From assembly GCA_963920635.1 (NCBI GenBank), contig OY987306.1, positions 10,186,001 through 10,250,000 of the forward strand: DNA of 64,000 nucleotides, read 5' to 3'. Source of the DNA: Pseudeuparius sepicola (Eukaryota > Arthropoda > Insecta > Coleoptera > Anthribidae). Positions 23,011 to 33,948 of the stretch are shown here, piece after piece. Within the stretch, counting starts at the first letter, position 1. Every line of letters begins with the position of its first letter. The position numbers and the translations under genes are program-made. The notes beneath the pieces are model-generated. The model searched no databases. It worked only from the letters and a program-made list of their open reading frames with translations, and was not told the DNA's origin.

Positions 23011-25034
23011 TATACAGGGTGATTCAGTCAAGATGTACAAAATTTTTAACCACACAGTGGCGGAGGCCTTCTAAAAAGGAAAATGAGAAAAAACAACCTT
23101 ATTACCACAGTAACTCGGCGCTCCGGTGTGCAATGTTGCACCGCGCGCGGCGCGGCGGGGTGCAATCGCCAGTAATGCCGAGTCGAAGACAGGGGGAAGA
23201 ACTCTGCTTCTCTCGCCGTTTCGCACTGTGGGCCGTGGACCTTGTTGCTGGTGTACCATATAGTATAATAGGCCAGGGAAAATAGAATTTGACCTAGACA
23301 AAAATATTAACTGCAATTTTGTTTTACCATATTAAAGTTATAAGTAAATACGTTGGTAGGAACCAAAATTAAACATCTTGAACAAAACAGAACCTTGAGT
23401 TACATCAAAAAACACCTATTTTTCGTTAGAAATTTCGAGCAAAAATATTAACTGGATTTTTTTAGACTCTTTCGGTAAAAAACTTCCCTTGCTGACGTAT
23501 ATTAAGAAATTAAACATTTTAAGAATATGGAAGTAACTTAGATCGACAGAGATAAAAATCGGATAATTTTCTATTTCGGCAAAAGCAAAAATATTAACTA
23601 CGTTTTTATTACAGATGATCATTCCCTTTTACAAATAGAATGTAACTTATACAAAATTTAACATTTATCTGAGCCGCATGTACGTCAGCTGTCACTTCTC
23701 ATTGGTATAGAATAGGCAAAAATATTAACTGTTTTTTGTTTGTTTAACTTTTTACAGTATAACTATATTGAATCATATATAGCGAAATTAAACATTTATT
23801 TACAGCGCATATAGGTCAACTGTCACTTGTCATTTGTATCGGTAGAGCAAAACTATTACTTACCTAACTACTTCCTAAACTTTTTACAATATACCTAACT
23901 GTATTGAATCATATTATAGGGCACAACTAAACATTATTTATTTACGGTGCATATACATATACTACCTCACTACGTAAACTGTGACTTGTCTTTTGTATAG
24001 GATCGATTGATAGTTATTTTTAAAGAAAAAAATACTTCCGTTACCAATTTTTGCTTAATTTCAAAAATTTAAAAAGACTTAGTATCCACTTACAAAGTTA
24101 AACAAAAATCAGCCTGTTAATAATTTTGCTCTCAAAGACAACTTCAAATATCTTTAAAATGGGATTTCCGGCGAAACAATATGTTTAATTTCAGAATAAA
24201 CTGTTAATACTTGATTTTTAAGGTAATTATAAATAATAAAAACGCAGTTAATATTTTTGACCAACAAATTATTACGCAAAATGTCATTTTTACAACATTC
24301 GGATACTTGCGCAAACTAAATCTGTTTAATTTATCAATCTCAAGTTTATATACTTTACTTACTAATAAATGCAGCTTAAAATTCGCAGTTAATATTTATG
24401 CCGTCTTTATATTACAACAAAAAAATTTATTTTTCTAAAAAACGCCCACACGCGTATGTTTATTTTGTATAAAAAAACAATTCTGGCGTTTATTTATTAG
24501 CAATATTCTGTGATGGCATTATAAAAATGCGGTTATGAATTTTGTCTAGGTTTCGTTATTTTTTACCGTAATTTCCCTGGCCTATAAGTAGAATCGGCTT
24601 GCTACACGAGAAAATTACTACCGGTACAATCTTGTGGGGTAGTGCGTTTGTACGTTTTGTGCACAGTTTTAATTGATGTTCAACATTTTTGGGCATTAGG
24701 TAGGTACATTTATATTTACAAAATAAGAAAACGATTGACATTGGAAATTAACAAGCGAGTCAAAAAGGTAATAAATTAACTTAGAGCAGCATATTTCGAC
24801 ATTTTTTGAGATTTCTATGAAAACGTAAAACCTACATTTACGATATCTTGTGTGACTAGCAGCTGCGCACCAGACTTAACGACTGAGCTTACCAACTGAC
24901 GAGGCAGGCGCCGTTAGGTAGGGGAAATGTATTTTTATTTTTTATTAGATTTTTTAAATTTTATATTCCTATCAAGCTATTTCTTTCCACCTGTGGTTAA
25001 CATTTTTTACATCATGACTGAATCACCCTGTATA
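23011..25034. mobile_element. foldback-like element with ~140-bp internal repeats
   Basis: Ends TACAGGGTGATTCAGTCA and its inverse TGACTGAATCACCCTGTA, with TA flanks. A second inverted pair, GGCCAGGGAAA at 23271 and its inverse at 24575-24585, delimits an inner element. Within it, GCAAAAATATTAACT recurs at about 23298, 23439, 23585 and 23716 (diverged at 23847), spaced 131-146 bp. The inverted form (AGTTAATATTTTTG) recurs at about 24246 and 24388 on the right. No coding frame. Confidence 0.7.
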
Positions 25035-26608
25035 GTTGCTCTTTCAGACACCTATTTTTTTTAACTATTTCAATGTTTCGATTTGCAATAATTGGTTAGT
25101 GAATTAGGTCTTAGGAAAAGTTTTTTTATTACTACTCACAAAGTTTACCTTCATTACTTTATGACCTTGATGCTGGCCTTCTCATCAACTAAAATTTGTT
25201 TCAATTTAAGCCAGAAAGTTTTGTTATTTGTGTGTGTATGTGGGCCGCTTCCATTATTTTTTTAAATGTAAAAAATATGCACAATGAGTATTTGGGCGTA
25301 TACACGTACCTAAGTTAATTAACTTCAGACGACAAAACCAGAAAACTTTTATCATGTGTTACCTCGGTTTTAAATTCAATTAGGCACGTGCAGGACAGGC
25401 AGGCAACCTTTTTATGTGTGACCTGAATTAATTGTTCTCCTGGGAAGGTGAAAAGTAAAATGTGGGAGTACCTCAATTTTATTTCTAGCTTGTATACAAG
25501 ATTTCTGAGTGGTTGTGAATGTAATAAATAAAATTGGTGTTCAAATATCTCATTTTATGCAAATTAATTACTATGAAAAACCCGTAATATAAAAAATACA
25601 CCACGTTGAAATTTCTTTTGTTATCCGAGAAGGTAAAATTTTAGCAAAAAATATTTCACCCTGTGCTTTACCTACATGAAAATCATACAAAACATTTTAA
25701 CCGACTGAGTAGTAACTAAGGGATCCTACAAAGTGGCAAATTAATCTCTGTACGCAAATCTGTAGATTCAAAAGTACAGAGAATCTGTCGTGTATTCCGT
25801 CAGTTACTGTGCAAAATATTTGAAGATCGTCGTCTAGTTTGCAAAAAATATACTAAAAATAATTTTCAAATTTAAATGTTTTTAAAATTCCTCAAATTCT
25901 TATTCCTTATGAAATCCCATGAATTGCCAATAGTGTTAGTTTTGTATCGTCTCTTCAAAATCGTGCCTGATTGGCACAACCTACTATCAGCTGTGCCTAC
26001 ACCCTTCCAGAAAAGTATCAACTGAGCATCAAGTTTTAAAGAACAATAACGTTTTGATCATACAAATTGCAGTTGTTTTTTATATAAATATGAATTGATT
26101 AAATTAAATTCATTCATATAACATTCTACCCCTCTTAACTTTTTTGTTTTTAATTTTGGAAAAAATATTAAATATGAAAATTGTATATAAAATTTTCTTG
26201 CGATTTCAGTTTTGTATTCATAAAAACAAATGAATGTCGCATTTTGGAGATATAATTTGTATTTTTTTAGATGGAACATCCTGTATATTTCTCGATTTTA
26301 GAAATTTCCCTTGTATTATGGAATGTCGGACAAAATCAAAATTGCCATGGAAAATTCACAACAACTATTACGAGAATCAGAGCTTGACTTTGACAGCTTG
26401 TATCAGGTGTTAATTATTGTGTTACCACATCGTGCTGTGAAAATGGTATATTATTGTTATAATATTAGTGAAAAAAAAACGACATTGTTGAATGTTGTGT
26501 TTCTTGCGAAAAGAATGCGAAGCGCGCAAGGGGTGAATATACGCACCAATATACCCCAGGGAGAGTCCGCATCACACGTATTTCAAATATAGACGGCTAG
26601 GTATAACC
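25035..26608. other. no gene recognised; one dispersed repeat
   Basis: Mostly AT-rich sequence without recognisable coding. Positions 26110-26310 belong to a dispersed repeat also seen at 56875-57060 and, inverted and partial, at about 35275-35325. A 93-codon plus-strand frame at 26311-26592 has no recognised motif. Confidence 0.35.
26110..26310 (+). repeat. dispersed repeat, copy 1 (also 56875-57060)
   Basis: Shared words are CATAACATTCTACCCC, TTTTTAATTTTGGAAAA and a MITE-like end ACATCCTGTATATTTCTCG (ACACCCTGTGTATTTCTCG in the other copy). An inverted fragment (TTTTCCAAAATTAAAAAC then GGGGTAGAATG) is at about 35280. Confidence 0.7.
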
Positions 26609-27534
26609 TATAACTGACCATTTTCCGCTTGCCTCTACAACACTAAACGGCAATATTCTCACCTTCTATAGTTATCATTATCATTTTAATACAGTTTTTG
26701 AACTGGGCGATAACAACATGGTTTAAACTTATGCATTTCCAACACTCTCTGGAGGGAGCTCCAGGATATTTGCAAATATCTCGATGCATCTTTAATAGAA
26801 TGTCTCGGATTCTCCACGAAGTATAATCAGACTGCTTCCTGCATATTCTCAGTTAAAACATGTCGTGGTTTATTTCCCTTTTCTTTTTTTTAACTTCCAG
26901 TAATTCTCAATTTGTTATAAATATATTAGTCTAAGAGCTGGCTACGTAGGGGTTCGGGTCACTCGGTAAAGTCGGAATTTGGTCATTTATAGGTTCCGTT
27001 GTTAGTAACATAGCTAGAGGCGGGCGGGCAGACAGCACCCCGGAAGAATAAATTGAGGGTAGGGGGTTGAACATGCAATTTTTTGTCATAAAGAAATTGT
27101 TAAGGTAAAATGTTGAAAATTTGCAGGATAATCGGAGATAGTGCATATAAGTAGAGAAAAAATTGGCAGACGGCTAGGTGGAAAATAAAGAGTCGGCAGA
27201 CGGCGCTAATTTTGCAAAAATTTTTGCAACAATTATGTGACTCACTAAATGTCTGCCAATTTTTACAGTTATTCTGTAACTCAAAATAACACTAGGTGCA
27301 AAATGGCAGACAGCTAGTTGGAATAATTGGGGAGATATGGCACATAGTAAGTGCGTCGGTGGCCCACTCGAATAATTACTTTTTTCATCGAGTACACTTC
27401 TGGCAATTTGTTAGCATATTTTACGATATTTCAGTACACTATTTGTTAATTTCCAGAAGTCAATTACGAAGACATACATAAATCAATAATTTTATTAATG
27501 AACAAATAAGACGACTAATTTTATTTCTATTAAA
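26609..27534. repeat. left arm of a ~930-bp inverted repeat
   Basis: Nearly identical in inverse to 31568-32501, from GGTCAGTTATAGG at the outer edge to CTAATTTTATTTCTATTAAA at the inner edge. It includes a region with repeated GGCAGACGGCTAGG words and a mirrored fragment of transposase DNA-binding domain (26692-26817). The spacer between the arms is about 4 kb and contains the Penelope-like element. Confidence 0.9.
26692..26817 (-). pseudogene. IS630 transposase HTH fragment (mirror copy)
   Basis: The minus strand reads ENPRHSIKDASRYLQIS and SSLQRVLEMHKFKPCCYRP. It is the inverted duplicate of 32291-32416. Only this DNA-binding segment is present on this side; the catalytic part exists only beyond the right arm. 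Confidence 0.75.
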
Positions 27535-27701
27535 ATGATATTTATAATTTTGAATATTTTTCGAAAATCACTATTAAATCATATTTGAATTTTCAATATA
27601 TCGTAACTATATAATGTATTTTCCATTTACTAATTGTTGGCTGTACTGGCTGGGAGGTGGATCGAAGGGTACAACAAAACTACTTTCTTCAAAATGTCGA
27701 C

Positions 27702-27729
27702 GTTTCGTCAATTATATTGACATCATCAG
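27702..27729 (-). ncRNA. hammerhead-ribozyme-like core in the Penelope 3' region
   Basis: On the minus strand: CTGATGA, one base, stem GTCAA, loop TATAA, stem TTGAC, then GAAAC. CUGANGA - stem II - GAAA is the conserved hammerhead core, and hammerhead motifs are known in Penelope-like repeats. Stem III would be very short and I cannot show a complete stem I partner, so activity as a monomer is uncertain. Confidence 0.55.
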
Positions 27730-28095
27730 GACTCTACAATAGAATAAAAGTAGGTATATAAACAAAACAACATGAAAACTGGGAGCAGTATACATTAAAA
27801 AATGATAATAAAACATATAATTAAAATTACACACATTAAAATATCTTGTACTTACATTGAAACGTAGTTTTTGTGTCATGACTTAAAATTATGTACATAT
27901 CACAGAACAACTAGGTAGTGGGACAAAACAAAACAGCAGATGGCTTTCATACACGAAAAATTATAGCAATGGTCAATATAGAATTCTTACCATGTGGAGC
28001 TGCCAGTATTTTTTATCTTTTCAACAGATAAGGAGTTTATAAAAAGAAGGAATACAGATAGGTGGACAGGACAGGTACCTACCTAAATTTAAAAA

Positions 28096-30570
28096 TTAAA
28101 AATATTTGTGTTTAATTTTGTCAATAATATTAAAATAGGCCATATTAAGGTTTTGTATATCCGTTCTTTTGTTAACGCAAGTTTTATCTTTTTTTATACA
28201 AATCATTTCATTTAAAAGTCTTTTTTTATAGTTGGATTGCCTGCCGATAACTTTTGTGTTATCAAAATCGAAGTCATGACCAGTATTCAATTTATGTTCA
28301 ACTAGCGCCGTGGGGTTTTGCTTTATTGTAAATTTTTTGCAGTCGTTTTTGTGTTCGTATATTCTCTGTTTTATATATCTCCCAGTTTGACCTATGTAGC
28401 ATTTGTCACAAGAAAGGCAGGGTATTTGGTAAATTACATTTGACTGTAATTCTAAACTTGTTTTTGATTTTAGCTTGGAGAAAAAATGGTCTTTCATTTT
28501 GTTACGACTCTTAAATGATACTCTCACATCGTCTTTTTTTGCTATTGTTTTACTTAGTCTCTCTGATAGGTTTTTGATATAAGGAATTTTAAAGAATTTT
28601 ATATTGTTATTGTTGGTAGTTTGTTGTGGTTTCCTATTTTCTTGTGTGTTCATGATTTTATTTATTAAAGACACTGGGTAATTATTGTTTTGTAAAATTC
28701 TGTAGATATATTTTATATTATCTTCTAAGTATTCGGGGCTAGAGATGCGATAAACCCTATGTTTGAGGTTTTGTATAATATTAATTTTTTGGTTCAAAGG
28801 ATGTTCTGAGTGAAAATTTAAAAGTCGTTCCGAAAAGGTAGGTTTATGATACCAGTTGGTTTTTATAGTACCATTAGTTTCCCTACAGAAACTAACATCC
28901 AAAAATGGCAAACTACGAGTCTCACTATTTTCACGCTCTAGGGTGAATTGTAATCTTTTATGGTAGCTATTAAACACTGATACAATTTCTTCGCTTTTGT
29001 TTGCTGGAATACATGTTATTATGTCATCTACATAGCGGTAATAGAAAGGTAAGTGAAAGGCCAATTTGTTAATGCAAGTCTCCTGTAGTTCTGACATCAC
29101 GATGTCAGAGCAAACCGGGGACATGCAGTTGCCCATTCCCAAACCGTATGTTTGTTTGTAGAATGAGTTCTCAAACTGAAAATAATTGTTATTAATGCAG
29201 AAGGTCATAAGTGCTAGAAAATTTTCTAAGGATAAGGATGTTTTTTCGCTCAGTAGGTACCATTTCTTCTTTACTATATCGATAACTAGGTCAAGGGGAA
29301 TATTAGTGAACAGAGAAACCACATCTAGAGAAATCAGTTCATATCCTTCTGGTACAATATGTTCTCTAATAGCTCCTACGAACTCGAACGAATCCTTAAT
29401 ATGTCTTTCGTCTTTTATGTAAATATTGCTTAGTAACTGTGCGAGAAATTTAGTTACATTATAGAGAGGTGAACCAACGAATGACACTATTGGTCTTAGA
29501 GGTGTGTCAACTTTATGTACTTTAGGTAGAAAATATATTTTAGGTGCCACACCATTTGTGGATTTAAGATACTTGCTTTGTTCAAGACTTAGGATTTTTT
29601 TTTTCAAAAGTTGGTCTATAAGTTTGTTGAGTTTACTTTGTGTTGTTGTCGTTGGATCTGTGTTCAAAAGCGTATAAGTACTATCATCGTTTAAAAGAGT
29701 GTAGGCTTTGAGTGAGTATTCGTCTTTACTAATGAGAACAGTTGTGTTACCTTTATCTGCTTTAGTTACTAGAAGTTTGTTGATAGTTTTTAAGAAATTT
29801 TTTGTTTGTTTAGTTTTTTGAATTAAGATCTTTTGTTCTGGGCTTGACCTTGAATTCTGAGAATTGTTTAAAAAATTAGTTATTATATTGATACATTTAT
29901 TGCGGATCTCTATTTTACTCTCGTCTGCCATCCAATCTATAATATATTCTAAATCTATTATCAATTCTTGTAATGGTAGACTATTGTTTGTATGGGGAAG
30001 GCAGAATTTGTCGCCTAGAGATAGAACTTGTTTGACATCAGAAGGTATCTCTATATGTGTTAAATTAATAAGCCATTTATCAGTTGTAGGATTCAGTGAT
30101 ATAGTGGTTGTTTTTTGTTTTTTTATTAATTGTTGAAACTTCTTTGTTTGTCTTTGTCTCACTTCCCTATGTTTGTTATTATAGAATTTTGTTTGTGATG
30201 ATTCGAAATTTGTAAAATCAGTGTGGGATAGTGTTAGTTTGAGATTATTCTTTGTATTAGTAATACATTCTTTTAAACAACTTTCTTTCCAATGACAGTA
30301 TTCTATTTCTAGATTTAATATTGATCGCTGAAATTTTTTAAGAATATGTTGACATTTGTTGGTGACAGGAGTACTGTCTATGATCAAATGATGAATACAA
30401 CCTGATGTCTGCTGGATGTGTGGTGGATTTACGTTGCTTTTTCTACATTTCATTAGGAATTTCTTATGGTTGCTAAAATGTACAAGTTTTTGGTTGTTGC
30501 TGGCCCATATTTTCAGTTGTTTTACTGTATCTTCTCCGTATAGCTGTTTAATTTTCTTGTAAAATCCCAT
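28096..30570 (-). CDS. Penelope-like RT with GIY-YIG endonuclease, intact
   Basis: The 824-codon frame has no stop. An N-terminal region without known motif is followed by a Penelope-type reverse transcriptase: KADKGNTTVLI (about 270-280), PKIYFLPKVHK (about 343-353), LRPIVS, motif A LDVVSLFTNIP (about 415), motif B GLGMGNCMSP (about 476), and catalytic YVDD (513-516). The C-terminus has a GIY-YIG nuclease: VIYQIPCLSCDKCYIGQTGR (about 712-731) with R736 and E739-H740. The GIY half is reduced to an IYQIP-like segment. The protein would nick target DNA and prime reverse transcription of its own RNA. Length and completeness suggest recent activity. The start at 30570 is the first ATG of the open frame, and the MGFYKK start looks natural. 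Confidence 0.95.
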   Translation of the reverse strand: MGFYKKIKQLYGEDTVKQLKIWASNNQKLVHFSNHKKFLMKCRKSNVNPPHIQQTSGCIHHLIIDSTPVTNKCQHILKKFQRSILNLEIEYCHWKESCLKECITNTKNNLKLTLSHTDFTNFESSQTKFYNNKHREVRQRQTKKFQQLIKKQKTTTISLNPTTDKWLINLTHIEIPSDVKQVLSLGDKFCLPHTNNSLPLQELIIDLEYIIDWMADESKIEIRNKCINIITNFLNNSQNSRSSPEQKILIQKTKQTKNFLKTINKLLVTKADKGNTTVLISKDEYSLKAYTLLNDDSTYTLLNTDPTTTTQSKLNKLIDQLLKKKILSLEQSKYLKSTNGVAPKIYFLPKVHKVDTPLRPIVSFVGSPLYNVTKFLAQLLSNIYIKDERHIKDSFEFVGAIREHIVPEGYELISLDVVSLFTNIPLDLVIDIVKKKWYLLSEKTSLSLENFLALMTFCINNNYFQFENSFYKQTYGLGMGNCMSPVCSDIVMSELQETCINKLAFHLPFYYRYVDDIITCIPANKSEEIVSVFNSYHKRLQFTLERENSETRSLPFLDVSFCRETNGTIKTNWYHKPTFSERLLNFHSEHPLNQKINIIQNLKHRVYRISSPEYLEDNIKYIYRILQNNNYPVSLINKIMNTQENRKPQQTTNNNNIKFFKIPYIKNLSERLSKTIAKKDDVRVSFKSRNKMKDHFFSKLKSKTSLELQSNVIYQIPCLSCDKCYIGQTGRYIKQRIYEHKNDCKKFTIKQNPTALVEHKLNTGHDFDFDNTKVIGRQSNYKKRLLNEMICIKKDKTCVNKRTDIQNLNMAYFNIIDKIKHKYF

Positions 30571-31022
30571 TGTGATACCTAAGCCTGCTGGTCCGGCAGA
30601 TCCCCAGAGTATTAATTAGATGTGGTGTTTAGCGATCCAAGTAATTATTAATTGTTGGCTGTACTGGCTGGGAGGTGGATCGAAGGGTACAACATTTACA
30701 TTTAGAAATTTTCAACTGAAGCGTTGTTGTCGTTAGCGCGTTAGCTACCGTAGATTCAGGTATACCGTCCCTTCTGATCATCTGCTCTATCGTTTTCTTT
30801 CTTTTTTCTTTTTTTCTCTCTATTTATCTTATATACGTTATGGGTCTTATAGGTCTCTTTTGTTTGCGTGCCTGGATATTTTTGTTGGAGGGGAGAGCGA
30901 CGCTATGTGGCTATGACGCATTTTAAGAAATGCGAACGGCAGTTTAGCTTGAGATTTGAATGCGTACAGTCTGTTAGCGTGTTTTTATTATCATATATAT
31001 TTGCGATTTTGAGCAATACAAA

Positions 31023-31310
31023 ATGGAGAAATTCTGCGTGTTCAATTGTGAAAATGTGCCTGATAAAATATATCTATTCACTGAAGAAAGATTACAACAG
31101 TGCCATGAGAAACTGCGTGTTCGGAAAGCATTGAAAATGAAATACAGCGACGTTAATCTTCCCGATCACATTACGGAAAATCATGGATATCATCACAATT
31201 GTTACAAATATTTCACGGCAATTGCTAAGAGGACTTTAGAAAAATACAATGCGTTGAAAAAATCTGAAGAAAATAAGAGTACACAAGCGTCTTTTGAGTG
31301 TCTCAGGTAA
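31023..31310 (+). CDS. putative first exon, Cys/His zinc-binding domain
   Basis: The frame starts ATG at 31023 with MEKFCVFNCENV and runs through YSDVNLPDHI to GYHHNCYKYFTAIAKR. CxxxC followed by HxxCYxxFT is a zinc-ligand arrangement that I associate with uncharacterised insect proteins, many of them transposon-derived. A good splice donor (CTCAG|GTAAGC) falls at 31307-31314, and the frame stops shortly after, so this looks like a 5' exon. No matching downstream exon is evident before the right inverted-repeat arm. It is either a captured host exon or part of an unrecognised transposon. Confidence 0.4.
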   Translation: MEKFCVFNCENVPDKIYLFTEERLQQCHEKLRVRKALKMKYSDVNLPDHITENHGYHHNCYKYFTAIAKRTLEKYNALKKSEENKSTQASFECLR

Positions 31311-31567
31311 GCTGAATTCTCCATGCATAATTTTATTTATCTTATGCGTCATGTCCATCGTATGAAATTTAAAAATATTATTTATTCAATTGTCAGCTCT
31401 GTCCACATCATCGAATTTGAATGTAGGAGAGGAAAATTTTCCCGTTGAAGAATTATTATTAGTGAAAAATAAAATGAAATTAATATTAAGATTAATATAA
31501 AATTAGTATAAGTGTTATAAATATATATTGTATAAGGAGGAAAAATAAAAATTATTTCCATGTTATT

Positions 31568-32501
31568 ATACTTTAATAGAAATAAAATTAGTCGTCTTAT
31601 TTGTTCATTAATAAAATTATTGATTTATGTATGTCTTCGTAATTGACTTCTGGAAATTAACAAATAGTGTACTGAAATATCGTAAAATATGCTAACAAAC
31701 TGCCAAAAGTGTACTCGATGAAAAAAGTAATTATTCGAGTGGGCCACCAATGCACTTACTATGTGCCATATCTCCCCAATTCTTCCAACTAGCTGTCTGC
31801 CATTTTGCACCTAGTGTTATTTTGAGTTACAGAATAACTGTAAAAATTGGCAGACATTTAGTGAGTCACATAATTGTTGCAAAAATTTTTGCAAAATTAG
31901 CGCCGTCTGCCGACTCTTTATTTTCCACCTAGCCGTCTGCCAATTTTTTCTCTACTTATATGCACTATCTCCGATTATCCTGCAAATTTTCAACATTTTA
32001 CCTTAACAATTTCTTTATGACAAAAAATTGCATGTTCAACCCCCTACCCTCAATTTATTCTTCCGGGGTGCTGTCTGCCCGCCCGCCTCTAGCTATGTTA
32101 CTAACAACGGAACCTATAAATGACCAAATTCCGACTTTACCGAGTGACCCGAACCCCTACGTAGCCAGCTCTTAGACTAATATATTTATAACAAATTGAG
32201 ATGTACTGGAAGTTAAAAAAAAAAGAAAAGGGAAATAAACCACGACATGTTTTAACTGAGAATATGCAGGAAGCAGTCTGATTATACTTCGTGGAGAATC
32301 CGAGACATTCTATTAAAGATGCATCGAGATATTTGCAAATATCCTGGAGCTCCCTCCAGAGAGTGTTGGAAATGCATAAGTTTAAACCATGTTGTTATCG
32401 CCCAGTTCAAAAACTGTATTAAAATGATAATGATAACTATAGAAGGTGAGAATATTGCCGTTTAGTGTTGTAGAGGCAAGCGGAAAATGGTCAGTTATAG
32501 G
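31568..32501. repeat. right arm of the ~930-bp inverted repeat
   Basis: Mirror of 26609-27534, with very few differences. At its outer edge it is continuous with the transposase pseudogene that extends to 33228, while the left arm stops at the corresponding point. Confidence 0.9.
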
Positions 32502-33228
32502 TGCGTATTTTTAATCACTAGTAAATTATCACTACAAAGATTACGATTACACTATACTACTATTAACTAACTACTGCCAGATATTACTATTTTATTACTA
32601 TACTCCTACGGTTATTACTATATTACAAATTCTATATTGTATGGACCGATGAAGCCACTTTTACAACATGTGGCGTTTTTAATAGAAGAAACACTCACGA
32701 CTGGTCATCAGAAAATACACGACAATTTATTTCAATTCAACGACACTTCAATAAATGTTTGATGTGTTATTTTTCGGAATCACCATAATTGGTCCACTAT
32801 TTTTTGAAGGTGGTTTAACTGGACTAAAATATTTACAGCCCTCCAGAGGAGAAATTTCTGATCTATTGAATCAAGTCAATGAACCGTATATTGTCTGGCA
32901 ACAAGACGGTGCTCCATCACATAAATCAAATGCTGTCAAGAGGCATTTAGATGACACTTTTGTAACGTGGATTGCTTCAAATTGAACCGTTTTATGGCCT
33001 GCCACAAGCCCAGACTTGACCCAACTCGATTTCTCTCTGTGTGGCACTTTGAAAGACCGGGTATGTGCGGAGAGGTCAAATAATATCGACCAAGTTAAAG
33101 AAAAAAGATCTCAGGAGATCAGAGAGATGAATGAGGCAGGTATTGTGGCTAATTACAAGAGAAGTTTATTAAGAAGGGTTGCTCTCTGTGTTGCACAAAA
33201 TGGAAGTATTATAGAACACGTTCTTTAA
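32200..33228 (+). pseudogene. IS630/Tc1-mariner transposase pseudogene
   Basis: HTH region: ENPRHSIKDASRYLQIS and SLQRVLEMHKFKPCCYRP (32291-32416). After a gap of about 220 bp without transposase text comes WTDEATFTTCGVFNRRNTH (first Asp, about 32640), then VLFFGITIIGPLFFEGG, IVWQQDGAPSHKSNAV (second Asp) and, in another frame, TSPDLTQLDFSLCGTLKDRV (third Asp region), ending RRVALCVAQNGSIIEHVL and stop. This is the PDLTPLDF-type insect mariner-like family, different from the relic at 20650-21878. Frameshifts and the gap make it non-functional. Confidence 0.82.
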
Positions 33229-33948
33229 TTATTTAATTTAATTTTTAATAAAGTATCACGTTTCATCCATAAATATGCTTTTTTTATTAAGACTAAAATG
33301 ACAGAAAAAATAAAACATAACTTATGGAAAATTTCCATCGAATTGATAAGTACTATGGAAGTCGCACAGGTATGACTTTCATGTTGTTTGGAGCAGCCAA
33401 CTCTAGAGAGAGATAGGTTTCAAATGGCAATAAGTAAGACAAGGACGCGTAATGGACGTGTCAGCTGATTCAGGCAAAGGAGGTATATAGGGTTGTTGCA
33501 TATTAATGAGCGAATTTAATGGGCATGTTCCGTAATTCTCTTTATTGTATGATCTGTATTCTGAAATTCTGGGCTTGTTTGTAGAAATGAGAATTTTTCT
33601 ATATAACCACAATAATTAATAATTATGTAAATATTGCACAGAAAAAAAGTAGTGAATTGATTAAAAAAAAATAGATGGCATGTACCTGAAAGTAAATGGA
33701 GACAAATAAAATACAAATTCCAAAATAAAAGTTTATTTTAAAATAAAGGCGACAAAATATTTAGGATAAGGTGTACATATTTACTGATTTATTAATTTTA
33801 AAATTCTATTTAATAGGAAAAGCATCTAAGACGGGTAGCTTTTACATATTTTTATATAATTTTTAATTGTTTAGGCATCTAACAAAAAGAATTACAAATA
33901 AGTACCTTATTAAAGGGACCAGAACTTCAAGATTAATTCCATCTTTGA
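33229..33948. other. no gene recognised
   Basis: AT-rich, with an AATAAA-containing run just after the transposase stop (about 33247). Nothing else I can support. Confidence 0.35.

Larger units (their letters stand above)
27631..30694 (-). mobile_element. Penelope-like retroelement
   Basis: A complete coding frame (28096-30570) lies between two exact 46-bp direct repeats, TAATTGTTGGCTGTACTGGC and following, at 27631-27676 and 30649-30694. These are probably remnants of the repeats (pLTR) that flank Penelope-like elements. A hammerhead-like core is located just downstream of the frame near the 3' repeat (27702-27729). The element sits within the spacer of the 930-bp inverted repeat. Confidence 0.85.

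Noticed and set aside
26931..27146. 71-codon frame identical to one at 31960-32175
   Set aside because: Identity is explained by the inverted-repeat arms; the peptide has no motif.
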